Shown here piece by piece: positions 1 to 6,909 of a DNA stretch of 12,242 bases (positions within the stretch are counted from its first letter, which is position 1; the number at the start of each line of letters is the position of its first letter). Below the pieces are notes generated by a model. That model saw only the letters and a list, made by a program, of their open reading frames with translations, was not told where the DNA came from and did not search any database. Made by a program: the position numbers and the translations under genes. The stretch comes from Marinobacter sp. (GTDB lineage: Bacteria > Pseudomonadota > Gammaproteobacteria > Pseudomonadales > Oleiphilaceae): positions 1 to 12,242 of the forward strand of contig JAEPMM010000054.1 of assembly GCA_017643965.1 (NCBI GenBank). The letters run 5' to 3'.

Positions 1-2
1 AG

Positions 3-461
3 GAAGCGGTCAGCCACGGTAAAGACGCCAAGCTGACGGCCAACTGGATTCAGGGTGAATTCTCGGCACGCCTGAATGCCGAGGAAAAATCCGTCGCTGA
101 ATCCCCCATCACCGGCGCTCAGTTGGGCGACCTGGTGGTGCGCATCGCCGACAACACGATTTCTTCCGCCGGCGCAAAGAAGGTGTTTGAAGCGCTATGG
201 TCCGGCGAGAACGACAACGTTGACGCCATCATCGACGCCAAGGGTCTGAAGCAGGTGTCTGACACCGGGGCGCTGGAGTCGATGGTTGACGAGGTACTGG
301 CCGGCATGCCGGATCAGGTGACTCAATACCAGAACGAGGAAGACCCCAAGAAGCGCAAGAAGATGCTTGGTGGCTTTATGGGGCCGCTGATGAAGGCGTC
401 CAAGGGCCAGGGGAACCCGAAGCTGTTTAACGAGATTCTTGTTAAGAAGCTCGGGGGGTAA
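3..461 (+). CDS. gatB: Aspartyl/glutamyl-tRNA(Asn/Gln) amidotransferase subunit B, C-terminal part (5' truncated by window)
   Basis: The reading frame is open from base 3 to the TAA at 459-461 and gives 152 residues, the C-terminal end of GatB. In the GatCAB complex, GatB with GatA converts misacylated Glu-tRNA(Gln) or Asp-tRNA(Asn) to the amide form in the cytoplasm. The visible part is the helical tail/YqeY-like domain that contacts tRNA. Recognisable stretches are LTANWIQGEF near the start, ITGAQLGDLV, the ISSAGAKKVFEALW segment, and the glycine-rich end GGFMGPLMKASKGQGNPK followed by LVKKLGG. The catalytic cradle domain and the start lie outside the window, and so would gatA and gatC if they are adjacent. 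An internal TTG at 123 is not the start, because the family similarity continues upstream of it. The gene converges with rimO across a repeat-filled gap. Confidence 0.93.
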   Translation, partial: EAVSHGKDAKLTANWIQGEFSARLNAEEKSVAESPITGAQLGDLVVRIADNTISSAGAKKVFEALWSGENDNVDAIIDAKGLKQVSDTGALESMVDEVLAGMPDQVTQYQNEEDPKKRKKMLGGFMGPLMKASKGQGNPKLFNEILVKKLGG

Positions 462-521
462 GGACTAGCCCTGGGTCTTGCCTTCACGGCACGGACCCAG
501 CCTGCTTGTTTTGCGGGAGGG

Positions 522-630
522 CCTTGGCGGGTGGTGCCTCCCAAAAACCGCTCCTTCGGCACATCCATGTGGCGCTTCTGCTCCGCCATCCCTGGCTCCG
601 CAAATTTTTGGGAGGCACCACCCGACAAGG
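522..630 (+). repeat. Long palindromic repeat, copy A (forward)
   Basis: The outer arms at 522-547 and 605-630 are 26 bp each and complementary except for one G/A mismatch (527 against 625). The innermost part reads CCTCCCAAAAA on the left and TTTTTGGGAGG on the right. Weaker pairing continues outward by a few bases (518-521 with 631-634). The 57-base interior carries two small hairpins: CACATCCATGTG (560-571) and GCCATCCCTGGC (585-596), each a 4-bp stem with a 4-nt loop. Predicted shape is a three-way junction. It shares its interior with copies B, C and D. Just outside the left arm lies a block at 496-521 (CCTGCTTGTTTTGCGGGAGG) that recurs near copy B. Confidence 0.9.
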
Positions 631-669
631 CCTTCGAGCTCCGCGATAACGCCAAAGAACAAGTTCACC

Positions 670-753
670 GTAGGTCGGATTAGCGAAGCGTAATCCGACG
701 CTGAACAATGTTCATCAAAATTTGTCGGATTACGCTGCGCTAATCCGACCTAC
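670..753. repeat. Inverted pair of REP sequences (BIME-like)
   Basis: Two 30-bp REP-type units face each other. The first (670-699, + strand) has the GTAG tetranucleotide followed by the palindrome GTCGGATTA (674-682) with TAATCCGAC (691-699). The second (724-753) is the reverse complement with a single base difference in the loop. The 24-bp spacer contains a small palindrome, TGAAC-AAT-GTTCA (702-714). The GTAG head plus imperfect stem is the known signature of REP elements mobilised by RAYT (TnpA-REP) transposases. No such transposase gene is in this window. Confidence 0.85.
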
Positions 754-791
754 GCTGTGTGGTTCTGACTATATCTGCGATGACCGAAGGA

Positions 792-898
792 TGTGTTTGC
801 TGCCCCTTCCCAAAAATTTCGGAGGCCATGGATGGCCGGAGAGAAGCGTCACACGGACGTGCCGAAGGAGCGGTTTTTGGGAAGGGGCAGCAAACACA
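792..898 (-). repeat. Long palindromic repeat, copy B (reverse)
   Basis: The outer arms at 792-816 and 874-898 are a perfect 25-bp inverted repeat, ending inward in CCCAAAAA and TTTTTGGG. The interior, read on the minus strand, matches copies A and C. It has a hairpin CACGTCCGTGTG (complement of 850-861) and a hairpin GGCCATCCATGGCC (complement of 824-837; 5-bp stem, TCCA loop). Its outer stem sequence (GCTGCCCCTTCCC) differs from those of A, C and D, yet it pairs fully with its own partner arm. The block at 899-924, on the minus strand, resembles the flank of copy A. The end of rimO is 45 bp away. Confidence 0.9.
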
Positions 899-942
899 CC
901 CCTCCCCAAAGCAAACAGGCTAGGGCCAGACTCGAACGCCAA

Positions 943-2286
943 TCACAGAAGCCGACCCCAAAGATCATGCTCATCAGCATGCTCAACAACCACCTGAACC
1001 ATCTGCCCAGGCACCAGGTCAGTCTCGTCGTTCAGGTAGACCATGCCGTCAATCTCCGGCGCATCCGCCTTGGAGCGGCCAATGGCACCCTCTTCGTCCA
1101 CCTCGTCAATCAGCACATCGATGGTCTTGCCAATCTTGGCCTGCAGGCGAGCGGCTGAAATCTCGGCCTGCTTCTCCATAAACCGGGCCAGGCGCTCTTC
1201 TTTTACTTCCTCAGGCACCGCACCTTCGATCTCGTTGGCCTTGGCGCCTTCCACCGGGCTGTACTTGAACGCGCCCACGCGGTCCAGTTGCGCCTCGTCC
1301 AACCAGTCCAGCAGATACTGGAAGTCTTCCTCGGTCTCACCGGGGAAGCCGACGATGAAGGTGGAGCGGATGGTCAGCTCGGGGCAGATCTCGCGCCACT
1401 TGCGGATGCGCTCCAGGGTCTTGCTGTCGTGGGCCGGGCGTTTCATGGCCTTGAGCACTTTCGGGCTGGCGTGCTGGAACGGGATGTCCAGGTACGGCAG
1501 GATCTTGCCTTCTGCCATCAGCGGAATCACATCGTCCACGTGGGGATACGGGTAAACGTAGTGCAGCCGCACCCACACGCCCATTTCGCCCAGTGCTTCA
1601 CACAGTGACTGCATTTTGGTTTTCAGCGGCCGGCCCTGCCAGAAGCCGGTGCGGTATTTGGTGTCCACGCCGTAGGCTGAGGTGTCCTGGGAGATCACCA
1701 GCAGCTCTTTCACCCCGGCATCCACCAGGCGCTGGGCCTCGTCCATGACATCACCGATCGGGCGGCTAACCAGATCGCCGCGCATGGACGGGATGATGCA
1801 AAACGTGCAACGGTGATTGCAGCCCTCGGAAATCTTGAGGTAGGCATAGTGCCGCGGGGTCAGTTTCACGCCCTGGGGCGGAACCAGATCAGTGAACGGG
1901 TCGTGCTCGCGCCTGGGCGGCACGAACTGGTGCACCGCACCAACTACCTCTTCATAAGCATGGGGGCCGGACACCGCCAGAACTCCGGGATGGGTCTCGC
2001 GGATCTTGTCTGCCTCAACACCCATGCAGCCGGTGACGATCACCTTGCCGTTTTCGTTGATGGCCTCACCGATGGCGTCCAGGGATTCCTGCTTGGCCGC
2101 GTCTATGAACCCGCAGGTGTTCACCACCACGATGTCCGCGTCATTGTAGGTTGGCACAACGTCGTAGCCGTCGAGTCTCAGCTGGGTGAGGATCCGCTCG
2201 GAATCGACCAGGGCTTTGGGGCACCCAAGGCTGATGAAGCCGACTTTGCCGTTGCCGGTGACTGGGATTTGGGGGTGATCTGTCAT
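943..2286 (-). CDS. rimO: Ribosomal protein S12 methylthiotransferase RimO
   Basis: This 447-residue cytoplasmic radical-SAM enzyme adds a methylthio group to the beta carbon of the conserved aspartate of ribosomal protein S12, using two [4Fe-4S] clusters. The N-terminal MTTase domain holds the three cluster cysteines C22 (SLGCPKALVDSE, typical of RimO rather than MiaB), C58 (NTCGF) and C87 (TGCMG). The radical-SAM domain begins at about residue 140 and carries the CxxxCxxC cluster at C156, C160 and C163 (EGCNHRCTFCIIP). IRSTFIVGFPGETEEDF follows further on. The C-terminal TRAM domain, which binds the substrate, occupies about 380-447. Length and domain order are those of the family. The ATG at 2284-2286 directly precedes the family-like N-terminus; an AGGA lies about 14 nt upstream on the minus strand, so the ribosome binding site is weak. 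Confidence 0.97.
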   Translation of the reverse strand: MTDHPQIPVTGNGKVGFISLGCPKALVDSERILTQLRLDGYDVVPTYNDADIVVVNTCGFIDAAKQESLDAIGEAINENGKVIVTGCMGVEADKIRETHPGVLAVSGPHAYEEVVGAVHQFVPPRREHDPFTDLVPPQGVKLTPRHYAYLKISEGCNHRCTFCIIPSMRGDLVSRPIGDVMDEAQRLVDAGVKELLVISQDTSAYGVDTKYRTGFWQGRPLKTKMQSLCEALGEMGVWVRLHYVYPYPHVDDVIPLMAEGKILPYLDIPFQHASPKVLKAMKRPAHDSKTLERIRKWREICPELTIRSTFIVGFPGETEEDFQYLLDWLDEAQLDRVGAFKYSPVEGAKANEIEGAVPEEVKEERLARFMEKQAEISAARLQAKIGKTIDVLIDEVDEEGAIGRSKADAPEIDGMVYLNDETDLVPGQMVQVVVEHADEHDLWGRLL

Positions 2287-2428
2287 AAACGCTGTCGAAT
2301 TCCTGGGGCGTGGCGCCCACTGGTGAATTAAAGCCGACAGTTTACCTCAGCCGGCCGGGGGCCTGAAGCAAAACCGCGGGAAAAGCGGCATCGGGATGTA
2401 CGCATTTGGCGGAGGCAGACTCACATTT

Positions 2429-2459
2429 TTGACGGCACGTTCACAAATTCTTCATAAAA
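2429..2459 (+). promoter_or_regulatory. Candidate promoter for the PilZ gene
   Basis: TTGACG (2429-2434) resembles a sigma-70 -35 box, and CATAAA (2453-2458) stands 18 bp downstream as a modest -10 box. It lies in an AT-richer patch of the 270-bp gap between the divergent rimO and PilZ genes, about 100 bp before the PilZ start. The match is only partial. I see no other strong feature in the gap (2287-2556), and no clear rimO promoter. Confidence 0.35.
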
Positions 2460-2556
2460 CTGACACTAACAGCGACAGGCGTCTTGCTGATCACTAATTA
2501 AACAACTAAACTTTCAGTTGGTTATAGCTGAAATCGACCGAATCAGAAGAGTCAGA

Positions 2557-2967
2557 ATGAAAACAGTTGCCGTAAAACCGAACCTTCGCAATCAACAACG
2601 TGTCGATGTCTCGACTCGAGTCACGATCGAGAGAAACGACGGCAGCTGTCTCGACTGCAAGATTTCAAACCTCTCCCGTACCGGCCTGATGATTTCATGC
2701 AGCCAGAAGCTGGTGAAAGAACTGGTACCCGGCCAGAAAGCCCCGGTTCCGGGCAGCTGGATTCCGGTCAAAGCGCGGTTCTCCGTACCCGTTGTGGCGA
2801 CTCAACCTGTGTCTGTGATTGCTGATGGCAACATCGTTCACATGCGCCGCATTGCGCGGGACGAGTATCAGGTGGGCATCCAGTTCGCCGAGTTCGAAGG
2901 GAACGGGTACGATTACGTGGACCGGTACGTCAGCACCCTGCTGTCGTCTTCTGCATCCCTGTCCTGA
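2557..2967 (+). CDS. PilZ domain protein (c-di-GMP binding)
   Basis: This is a small, single-domain PilZ protein of 136 residues. The two c-di-GMP-binding motifs are visible: RxxxR as R11-NQQ-R15, followed by RVDVS, and the (D/N)xSxxG motif as N38-L-S-R-T-G43. These are the residues that wrap around intercalated c-di-GMP in this family. The rest (PGSWIPVKARFSV, then YQVGIQFAEF) fits the beta-barrel strands and closing helix. There is no signal peptide or membrane segment, so it should be a cytoplasmic c-di-GMP receptor that acts through an unknown partner. The ATG at 2557 is preferred over a TTG at 2518, because AGAAGA (2545-2550) sits 6 nt upstream and the extra residues are not PilZ-like. 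It appears to be transcribed alone. Its target (motility, polysaccharide or other) cannot be told from the sequence. Confidence 0.88.
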   Translation: MKTVAVKPNLRNQQRVDVSTRVTIERNDGSCLDCKISNLSRTGLMISCSQKLVKELVPGQKAPVPGSWIPVKARFSVPVVATQPVSVIADGNIVHMRRIARDEYQVGIQFAEFEGNGYDYVDRYVSTLLSSSASLS

Positions 2968-3127
2968 GGTTCCGGCTCTCGTTTCATAGAACCGCGAACA
3001 TGCTCCCGATATATTCTTATAGCACCAAACTCTAGTTGGACACCTTCTTATACCCTAATTGCCTCTGTTATAGTTGCGCTATTCACACGCAAAGCCCATT
3101 AGGCACGCAAGGCGGCAACAGAGTACG
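2968..3127 (+). promoter_or_regulatory. Upstream region of cysDN, probable promoter area
   Basis: These 160 bp between the PilZ gene and cysD include an AT-rich stretch (about 3008-3075) with -10-like hexamers TATACC (3049-3054) and TATAGT (3069-3074). Neither has a convincing -35 box. Poor -35 boxes are usual at activator-dependent promoters, and cysDN is a classic CysB-activated operon in gammaproteobacteria. I cannot identify a CysB site with confidence. Confidence 0.3.
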
Positions 3128-4036
3128 ATGACCACATACAATCTGACCCATCTCAAGCAGCTGGAAGCTGAAAGCATCCACATCATCCGGGAGGTGGCGG
3201 CTGAGTTCGACAACCCGGTGATGCTCTACTCCATCGGCAAAGACTCCGCGGTCATGCTGCATCTGGCGCGCAAGGCGTTCTATCCGGGCACGCCACCATT
3301 TCCCCTGATGCACGTAGACACCACCTGGAAGTTCCGGGACATGATCGATTTCCGTGACCGCAAGGTGAAGGAATACGGCCTCGACCTGATCGTTCACAAG
3401 AATGAAGACGGCATCAAGCAGGGTATCGGCCCGTTCACCCACGGCAGCGCCAAGCACACCGATGTGATGAAAACCCAGGCCCTCAAGCAGGCCCTGGACA
3501 AGTACAAGTTTGATGCCGCGTTCGGTGGTGCACGTCGGGATGAAGAAAAATCCCGCGCCAAGGAGCGGGTGTATTCCTTCCGTGACGAATACCACCGCTG
3601 GGATCCGAAGAACCAGCGGCCGGAGCTCTGGAATACCTACAACGGCAAGATCAACAAGGGTGAAAGCATCCGCGTATTCCCGCTGTCCAACTGGACCGAG
3701 CTGGATATCTGGCAGTACATCTATCTTGAAAACATCGAAATTGTTCCCCTGTACTACTCCGCTGTGCGCCCCGTGGTTGAGCGGGACGGCACGCTGATCA
3801 TGGTGGACGACGATCGCATGCCCCTAAAGGAAGGCGAGAAGCCGATGATGAAATCCATCCGCTTCCGCACCCTGGGCTGCTATCCCCTCACCGGCGCGAT
3901 CGAGTCCGAGGCCACCACGCTGCCTGACATCATTCAGGAAATGCTGCTGGCCACCAGCTCCGAGCGTCAGGGTCGCGTGATCGACCACGATTCAGCCGGC
4001 TCCATGGAACAGAAAAAGCGGGAAGGGTACTTCTAA
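3128..4036 (+). CDS. cysD: Sulfate adenylyltransferase subunit 2 (CysD)
   Basis: CysD is the catalytic subunit of ATP sulfurylase. It joins sulfate and ATP to give adenosine 5'-phosphosulfate (APS) and pyrophosphate, the first step of sulfate assimilation, driven by GTP hydrolysis in CysN. The 302-residue product has the length usual for the family. The PP-loop of the PAPS-reductase-like/adenine nucleotide hydrolase fold is MLYSIGKDSAVMLHLARKAF near residue 30. Other hallmarks are FPLMHVDTTWKF, FGGARRDEEKSRAKER, FPLSNWTELDIWQYI, RFRTLGCYPLTGAI and the C-terminal KKREGYF. The ATG at 3128 gives the canonical N-terminus (MTTYNLTHLKQLEAESIHII), whereas an in-frame TTG at 3074 would add 18 non-conserved residues. 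cysN starts after a single intervening base, so the two are translationally coupled and form one operon. Confidence 0.98.
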   Translation: MTTYNLTHLKQLEAESIHIIREVAAEFDNPVMLYSIGKDSAVMLHLARKAFYPGTPPFPLMHVDTTWKFRDMIDFRDRKVKEYGLDLIVHKNEDGIKQGIGPFTHGSAKHTDVMKTQALKQALDKYKFDAAFGGARRDEEKSRAKERVYSFRDEYHRWDPKNQRPELWNTYNGKINKGESIRVFPLSNWTELDIWQYIYLENIEIVPLYYSAVRPVVERDGTLIMVDDDRMPLKEGEKPMMKSIRFRTLGCYPLTGAIESEATTLPDIIQEMLLATSSERQGRVIDHDSAGSMEQKKREGYF

Positions 4037-4037
4037 G

Positions 4038-5696
4038 ATGTCACACCAGTCTGATCTGATCGCCGAAGACATTCAGGCCTACCTGAAGCAACACGAGAAC
4101 AAGGAACTGCTGCGCCTGCTGACCTGCGGCAGCGTTGACGATGGCAAGAGCACCCTGATCGGTCGCCTGCTCCACGACACCAAGATGATCTACGAAGATC
4201 ACATGGCCAGCCTGAAAACCGACAGCGCCAAAATGGGCACCACCGGTGAAAAGCTGGACCTGGCGCTGCTGGTGGACGGCCTGCAGGCAGAACGCGAGCA
4301 GGGCATCACCATTGATGTGGCCTACCGCTATTTCTCCACCGACAAGCGTAAGTTCATCATTGCCGATACGCCGGGCCATGAGCAGTACACTCGCAACATG
4401 GCCACCGGCGCGTCCACCGCACAGGTGGCGATCCTGATGATCGATGCCCGCCACGGCGTGCTGACCCAGACCCGCAGGCATTCCTACATCGCCTCGCTGC
4501 TGGGCATTCGCCACATAGTTGTGGCCGTCAACAAGATGGATCTGGTGGACTTCAGCGAGGAGCGCTTCAACGAGATCAAGGACGAGTACCTGGCCTTCGC
4601 CACCAAGCTCGGCCTGAAGGACATCCGCTTCGTGCCGATCTCCGCTCTGGAAGGCGACAACGTGGTCAACCGGAGTGAGAGCACGCCCTGGTTCACCGGC
4701 CAGCCGTTGATGGAAATTCTGGAAACGGTGGAAGTCTCCCGCGACAAGAATCTGGAGCATTTCCGCTTCCCGGTGCAGTTTGTTAATCGTCCCAACCTCG
4801 ATTTCCGGGGGTTCTGCGGTACCGTTGCCTCCGGCGTTGTTCGCCCGGGCGACAAGGTAATGGCCCTGCCCTCGCGGCGCACCAGTACCGTGAAGGAAAT
4901 CGTCACCTTTGAAGGCAACGTTGAAGAAGCCTACATCGACCAGGCCGTCACTCTGACCCTGACCGATGAGATCGACGTCAGTCGTGGGGACATGCTGGTC
5001 AAGGCCGAAGACGAGCCGGAAGTGGGCAACCGCTTCAACGCCAACATCGTGTGGATGACCGATGCACCGCTGGAAACCGGGCGCCTTTACGACATCAAGC
5101 TGGGCCCGACGTTCACCTCCGGTACGGTCAAGAAGATCCACCATCAGACCGACGTAAACACGCTGGATCAGAACGTCAACCCGGCGGCCCTGCAGCTGAA
5201 CGAGATCGGCCTGTGCGAACTGACCCTGAGCCAGCCGGTAGCCTTTGATGCCTATCCGCGCAATCACGCCACGGGCAGCTTTATCGTCATTGACCGTTTG
5301 AGCAACGTTACAGTTGGCGCGGGCATGATCGCCGGCACCGCCAGTGACGTGGAATCTCTCGAACCGGTCAGCATGGATGAGCGGGCACGTCGTCTTGCCC
5401 AGAAACCGGCCATCATTGCCTGCAGCGGCAAGCAGGCCCAGGCCCTGGCGCTGGCGGTGGAACGCGCACTGTTTGATCAGGGCAAGACCACCGTGGTGCT
5501 CAGCGAGGACAACGCCGGTGGTCCGGACGACCGGCGCCGCACCGCCCAATTGCTTTCTGCCCACGGGCTGATTGCCATCGCAGTAAACCTGGGCACGGAT
5601 GTGGCGAACGCCGCGGTATCCGCTGACAGCGATCAGGACATTCCTGCTGCCGTAAATGAACTGGTGCAGGATCTGGTTCGCAGCAAGCGGATTTAA
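4038..5696 (+). CDS. cysN: Sulfate adenylyltransferase subunit 1 (CysN) with degenerate CysC-like C-terminal extension
   Basis: CysN is the regulatory GTPase subunit of ATP sulfurylase. It resembles EF-Tu and couples GTP hydrolysis to APS synthesis by CysD. The GTPase motifs are GSVDDGKST (31-39), DTPGH (110-114), NKMD (165-168) and SAL (202-204). EF-Tu-like beta-barrel domains follow from about 240 to 440. The protein has 552 residues, longer than the roughly 475 of a plain CysN and shorter than the roughly 630 of CysN-CysC fusions. The extra tail from about 455 looks like a shrunken APS kinase: KPAIIACSGKQAQALALAVE stands where KPAVIWLTGLSGSGKST would be, then ALFDQGKTTVVLSEDN and RRTAQLLSAHGLIAIAV. 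The P-loop is lost, so kinase activity is not expected. GGAAGGG inside the end of cysD provides the ribosome binding site. A terminator follows at 5734-5761. Confidence 0.95.
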   Translation: MSHQSDLIAEDIQAYLKQHENKELLRLLTCGSVDDGKSTLIGRLLHDTKMIYEDHMASLKTDSAKMGTTGEKLDLALLVDGLQAEREQGITIDVAYRYFSTDKRKFIIADTPGHEQYTRNMATGASTAQVAILMIDARHGVLTQTRRHSYIASLLGIRHIVVAVNKMDLVDFSEERFNEIKDEYLAFATKLGLKDIRFVPISALEGDNVVNRSESTPWFTGQPLMEILETVEVSRDKNLEHFRFPVQFVNRPNLDFRGFCGTVASGVVRPGDKVMALPSRRTSTVKEIVTFEGNVEEAYIDQAVTLTLTDEIDVSRGDMLVKAEDEPEVGNRFNANIVWMTDAPLETGRLYDIKLGPTFTSGTVKKIHHQTDVNTLDQNVNPAALQLNEIGLCELTLSQPVAFDAYPRNHATGSFIVIDRLSNVTVGAGMIAGTASDVESLEPVSMDERARRLAQKPAIIACSGKQAQALALAVERALFDQGKTTVVLSEDNAGGPDDRRRTAQLLSAHGLIAIAVNLGTDVANAAVSADSDQDIPAAVNELVQDLVRSKRI

Positions 5697-5733
5697 CGTC
5701 TGGGCTCAGAGCCCCGAAAATCGGTACAATGCC

Positions 5734-5769
5734 AAGCCCTGAGGGTCAGCCCTCAGGGCTTTGTTATTT
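5734..5769 (+). terminator. Rho-independent terminator of cysDN
   Basis: AGCCCTGAGGG (5735-5745) and CCCTCAGGGCT (5750-5760) form a perfect 11-bp GC-rich stem with a TCAG tetraloop, extended to 12 bp by the outer A-T pair. It is followed directly by TTGTTATTT. It stands 38 bp after the cysN stop and before the yejK ribosome binding site, so it should end the cysDN transcript. Confidence 0.88.
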
Positions 5770-5792
5770 ATTAACCAGGGAAAAGCGATTTC

Positions 5793-6806
5793 ATGGCCAT
5801 CAAGCAGCTTCGTACTCTTTTCGCCAGCCAGTATCAGCCCGGACAACCGGCACGGATTCGCCCCGGCGAGGCCCTGTCTGAGCCAGGTGGCGACTATGAG
5901 GGTCTTCACAAGCAGATGAAGCGCCTGTTCAATACCAAGCCGGGCAAGAAATACGGCCGCTTTTCGGACGATATCGGTGAGAGTCCGTTCAGCAGCTGGC
6001 TGAAGGATTACCTGGAAGACAAACAGTCCTTCACCGCCTTCACCGACCGCCTGTTCGGGCAATGGCAGGAACTTCTGAACGGTGCCCAGGAGGAATTCGA
6101 GGGGCATCTGATGATCGTGCACGAAGCCCTGGCGGACTCCGAAGTGGTCTACCTGCTGGTGATGGAAAACGACAGCGCTATGCGCTTTGACGCCAAACAG
6201 ACCCTTGACGCCACCGATATCCTTAGCCTGTCACGCCTGAACCTCGCGGTGCGCATCGAACTGGACGACTGGCGTGGCGAGAATCCCGGCGAGAACTACC
6301 TGACCCTGGTTCACTCCCGCGGCACCGGCGAGGGCGGCGACCTGTTCATCAAGCTGTGCGGCTTCACCAACCAGGTTGATGTGGAAAAGGAAACCCTCAC
6401 GTTTCTGGACGCGGTGGAAGCGTTCGCGAAATCCTCAGAGCCGGAAGAGGCCGGCAAGGTGCGCGCCCGCGCGTACGAATTCTGCAAGGAACAGCACGCA
6501 CTGGGCGAACCGGTGGCCATTGAGGCCCTCTCCGGTTATCTGGACGAAAACCAGCCCGAGCGTTTCAAGGATTTCGCATCCCAGACCGCTGAATTGCCGG
6601 AGAGCGGCGTGCTTCATCCCGATCATCGTAAAGTGAAGAAACTGGTCCGCATTGCGGGATCCGGTGGCGGCATGAGTGTGTCCTTTTCCTCCGACCTGGT
6701 GAACCAGGCCATCTATTACGACAAAGACAAGGACGCACTGACCATCACCAGGCTGCCCAAAGCCCTGCGCGAGCAGTTGCAGCGCTACCTGGAAGATCGC
6801 AGCTAA
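5793..6806 (+). CDS. yejK: Nucleoid-associated protein YejK/NdpA
   Basis: The 337-residue product matches the 37-kDa nucleoid-associated protein family (NdpA/YejK), cytoplasmic proteins found with the nucleoid. The molecular role is poorly defined. Characteristic stretches are GRFSDDIGESPFSSWLKDYL near residue 55, the central FEGHLMIVHEALADSEVVYL, VYLLVMEND, the LTLVHSRGTGEGGDLFIKLC stretch near 170, a central acidic FLDAVEAF region, and the C-terminal HRKVKKLVRIAGSGGGMSVS and ALTITRLPKALREQL. No signal peptide or membrane segment is visible. The ATG at 5793 follows an AGGGA about 10 nt upstream, and its N-terminus suits the family. It is separated from cysN by a terminator, so it should have its own promoter; a TACAAT-like box (5723-5728) upstream of the terminator is not convincing. 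Base composition is like the other housekeeping genes. Confidence 0.92.
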   Translation: MAIKQLRTLFASQYQPGQPARIRPGEALSEPGGDYEGLHKQMKRLFNTKPGKKYGRFSDDIGESPFSSWLKDYLEDKQSFTAFTDRLFGQWQELLNGAQEEFEGHLMIVHEALADSEVVYLLVMENDSAMRFDAKQTLDATDILSLSRLNLAVRIELDDWRGENPGENYLTLVHSRGTGEGGDLFIKLCGFTNQVDVEKETLTFLDAVEAFAKSSEPEEAGKVRARAYEFCKEQHALGEPVAIEALSGYLDENQPERFKDFASQTAELPESGVLHPDHRKVKKLVRIAGSGGGMSVSFSSDLVNQAIYYDKDKDALTITRLPKALREQLQRYLEDRS

Positions 6807-6822
6807 AATTCGATCCTGAAAT

Positions 6823-6840
6823 GTGACTGGGACAAGTCAC
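6823..6840. repeat. Short inverted repeat upstream of effector gene
   Basis: GTGACT (6823-6828) and AGTCAC (6835-6840) are perfect 6-bp inverted arms around GGGACA, 16 bp after the yejK stop and 69 bp before the effector start. It could be a weak hairpin ending yejK transcription (no T-tract follows beyond GTTTCG) or an operator for the effector pair. Neither is proven. Confidence 0.35.
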
Positions 6841-6909
6841 GTTTCGCGGGATTCCGCTATGCTTGCCGGGCCCGAACAAATCAAAAAACGTCAGCAAGGA
6901 GCGGTGACG

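Larger units (their letters stand above)
462..942. other. Repeat-filled convergent intergenic region
   Basis: This stretch of about 480 bp separates the ends of the convergent genes gatB and rimO. I see no credible gene in it. Open frames on either strand are read through the palindromes and do not resemble proteins. It contains hairpin element A (522-630), an inverted pair of REP sequences (670-753) and hairpin element B (792-898). No ordinary hairpin-plus-U-tract terminator is obvious, so the long stems may serve as transcription stops for both genes; that is inference. Confidence 0.8.

Noticed and set aside
792..898. G-U wobble evidence that the TCCA strand of the palindromes acts as RNA.
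   Set aside because: Interior variants in B and D would form G-U on that strand, but the outer-stem mismatch of C would do so only on the opposite strand. With so few cases it is not informative.
465..997. Several overlapping short open frames on both strands in the gatB-rimO gap, and again after miaB.
   Set aside because: They read through the palindromic repeats, giving near-identical peptides in unrelated contexts (such as AMDGRREAHMDV). The DNA, not the peptide, is the repeated unit.
4041..5564. Long open frame (507 codons) on the minus strand opposite cysN, and a similar one (10477-11766) opposite miaB.
   Set aside because: Both are shadows produced by GC-rich codon bias of strongly conserved genes on the other strand. 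Their translations resemble no protein family and have no ribosome binding site.
5397..5696. Functional CysN-CysC bifunctional enzyme.
   Set aside because: The tail is about 100 residues, too short for APS kinase, and the P-loop GxxxxGK(S/T) is absent.
6835..6863. Promoter with AGTCAC and TATGCT boxes before the effector gene.
   Set aside because: The -35 does not resemble the consensus and the -10 match is partial, so it is not distinguishable from chance.
6823..6909. Longer form of the effector starting at GTG 6823.
   Set aside because: It begins inside an inverted repeat and has no ribosome binding site, whereas the ATG at 6910 has AAGGAG at ideal spacing.
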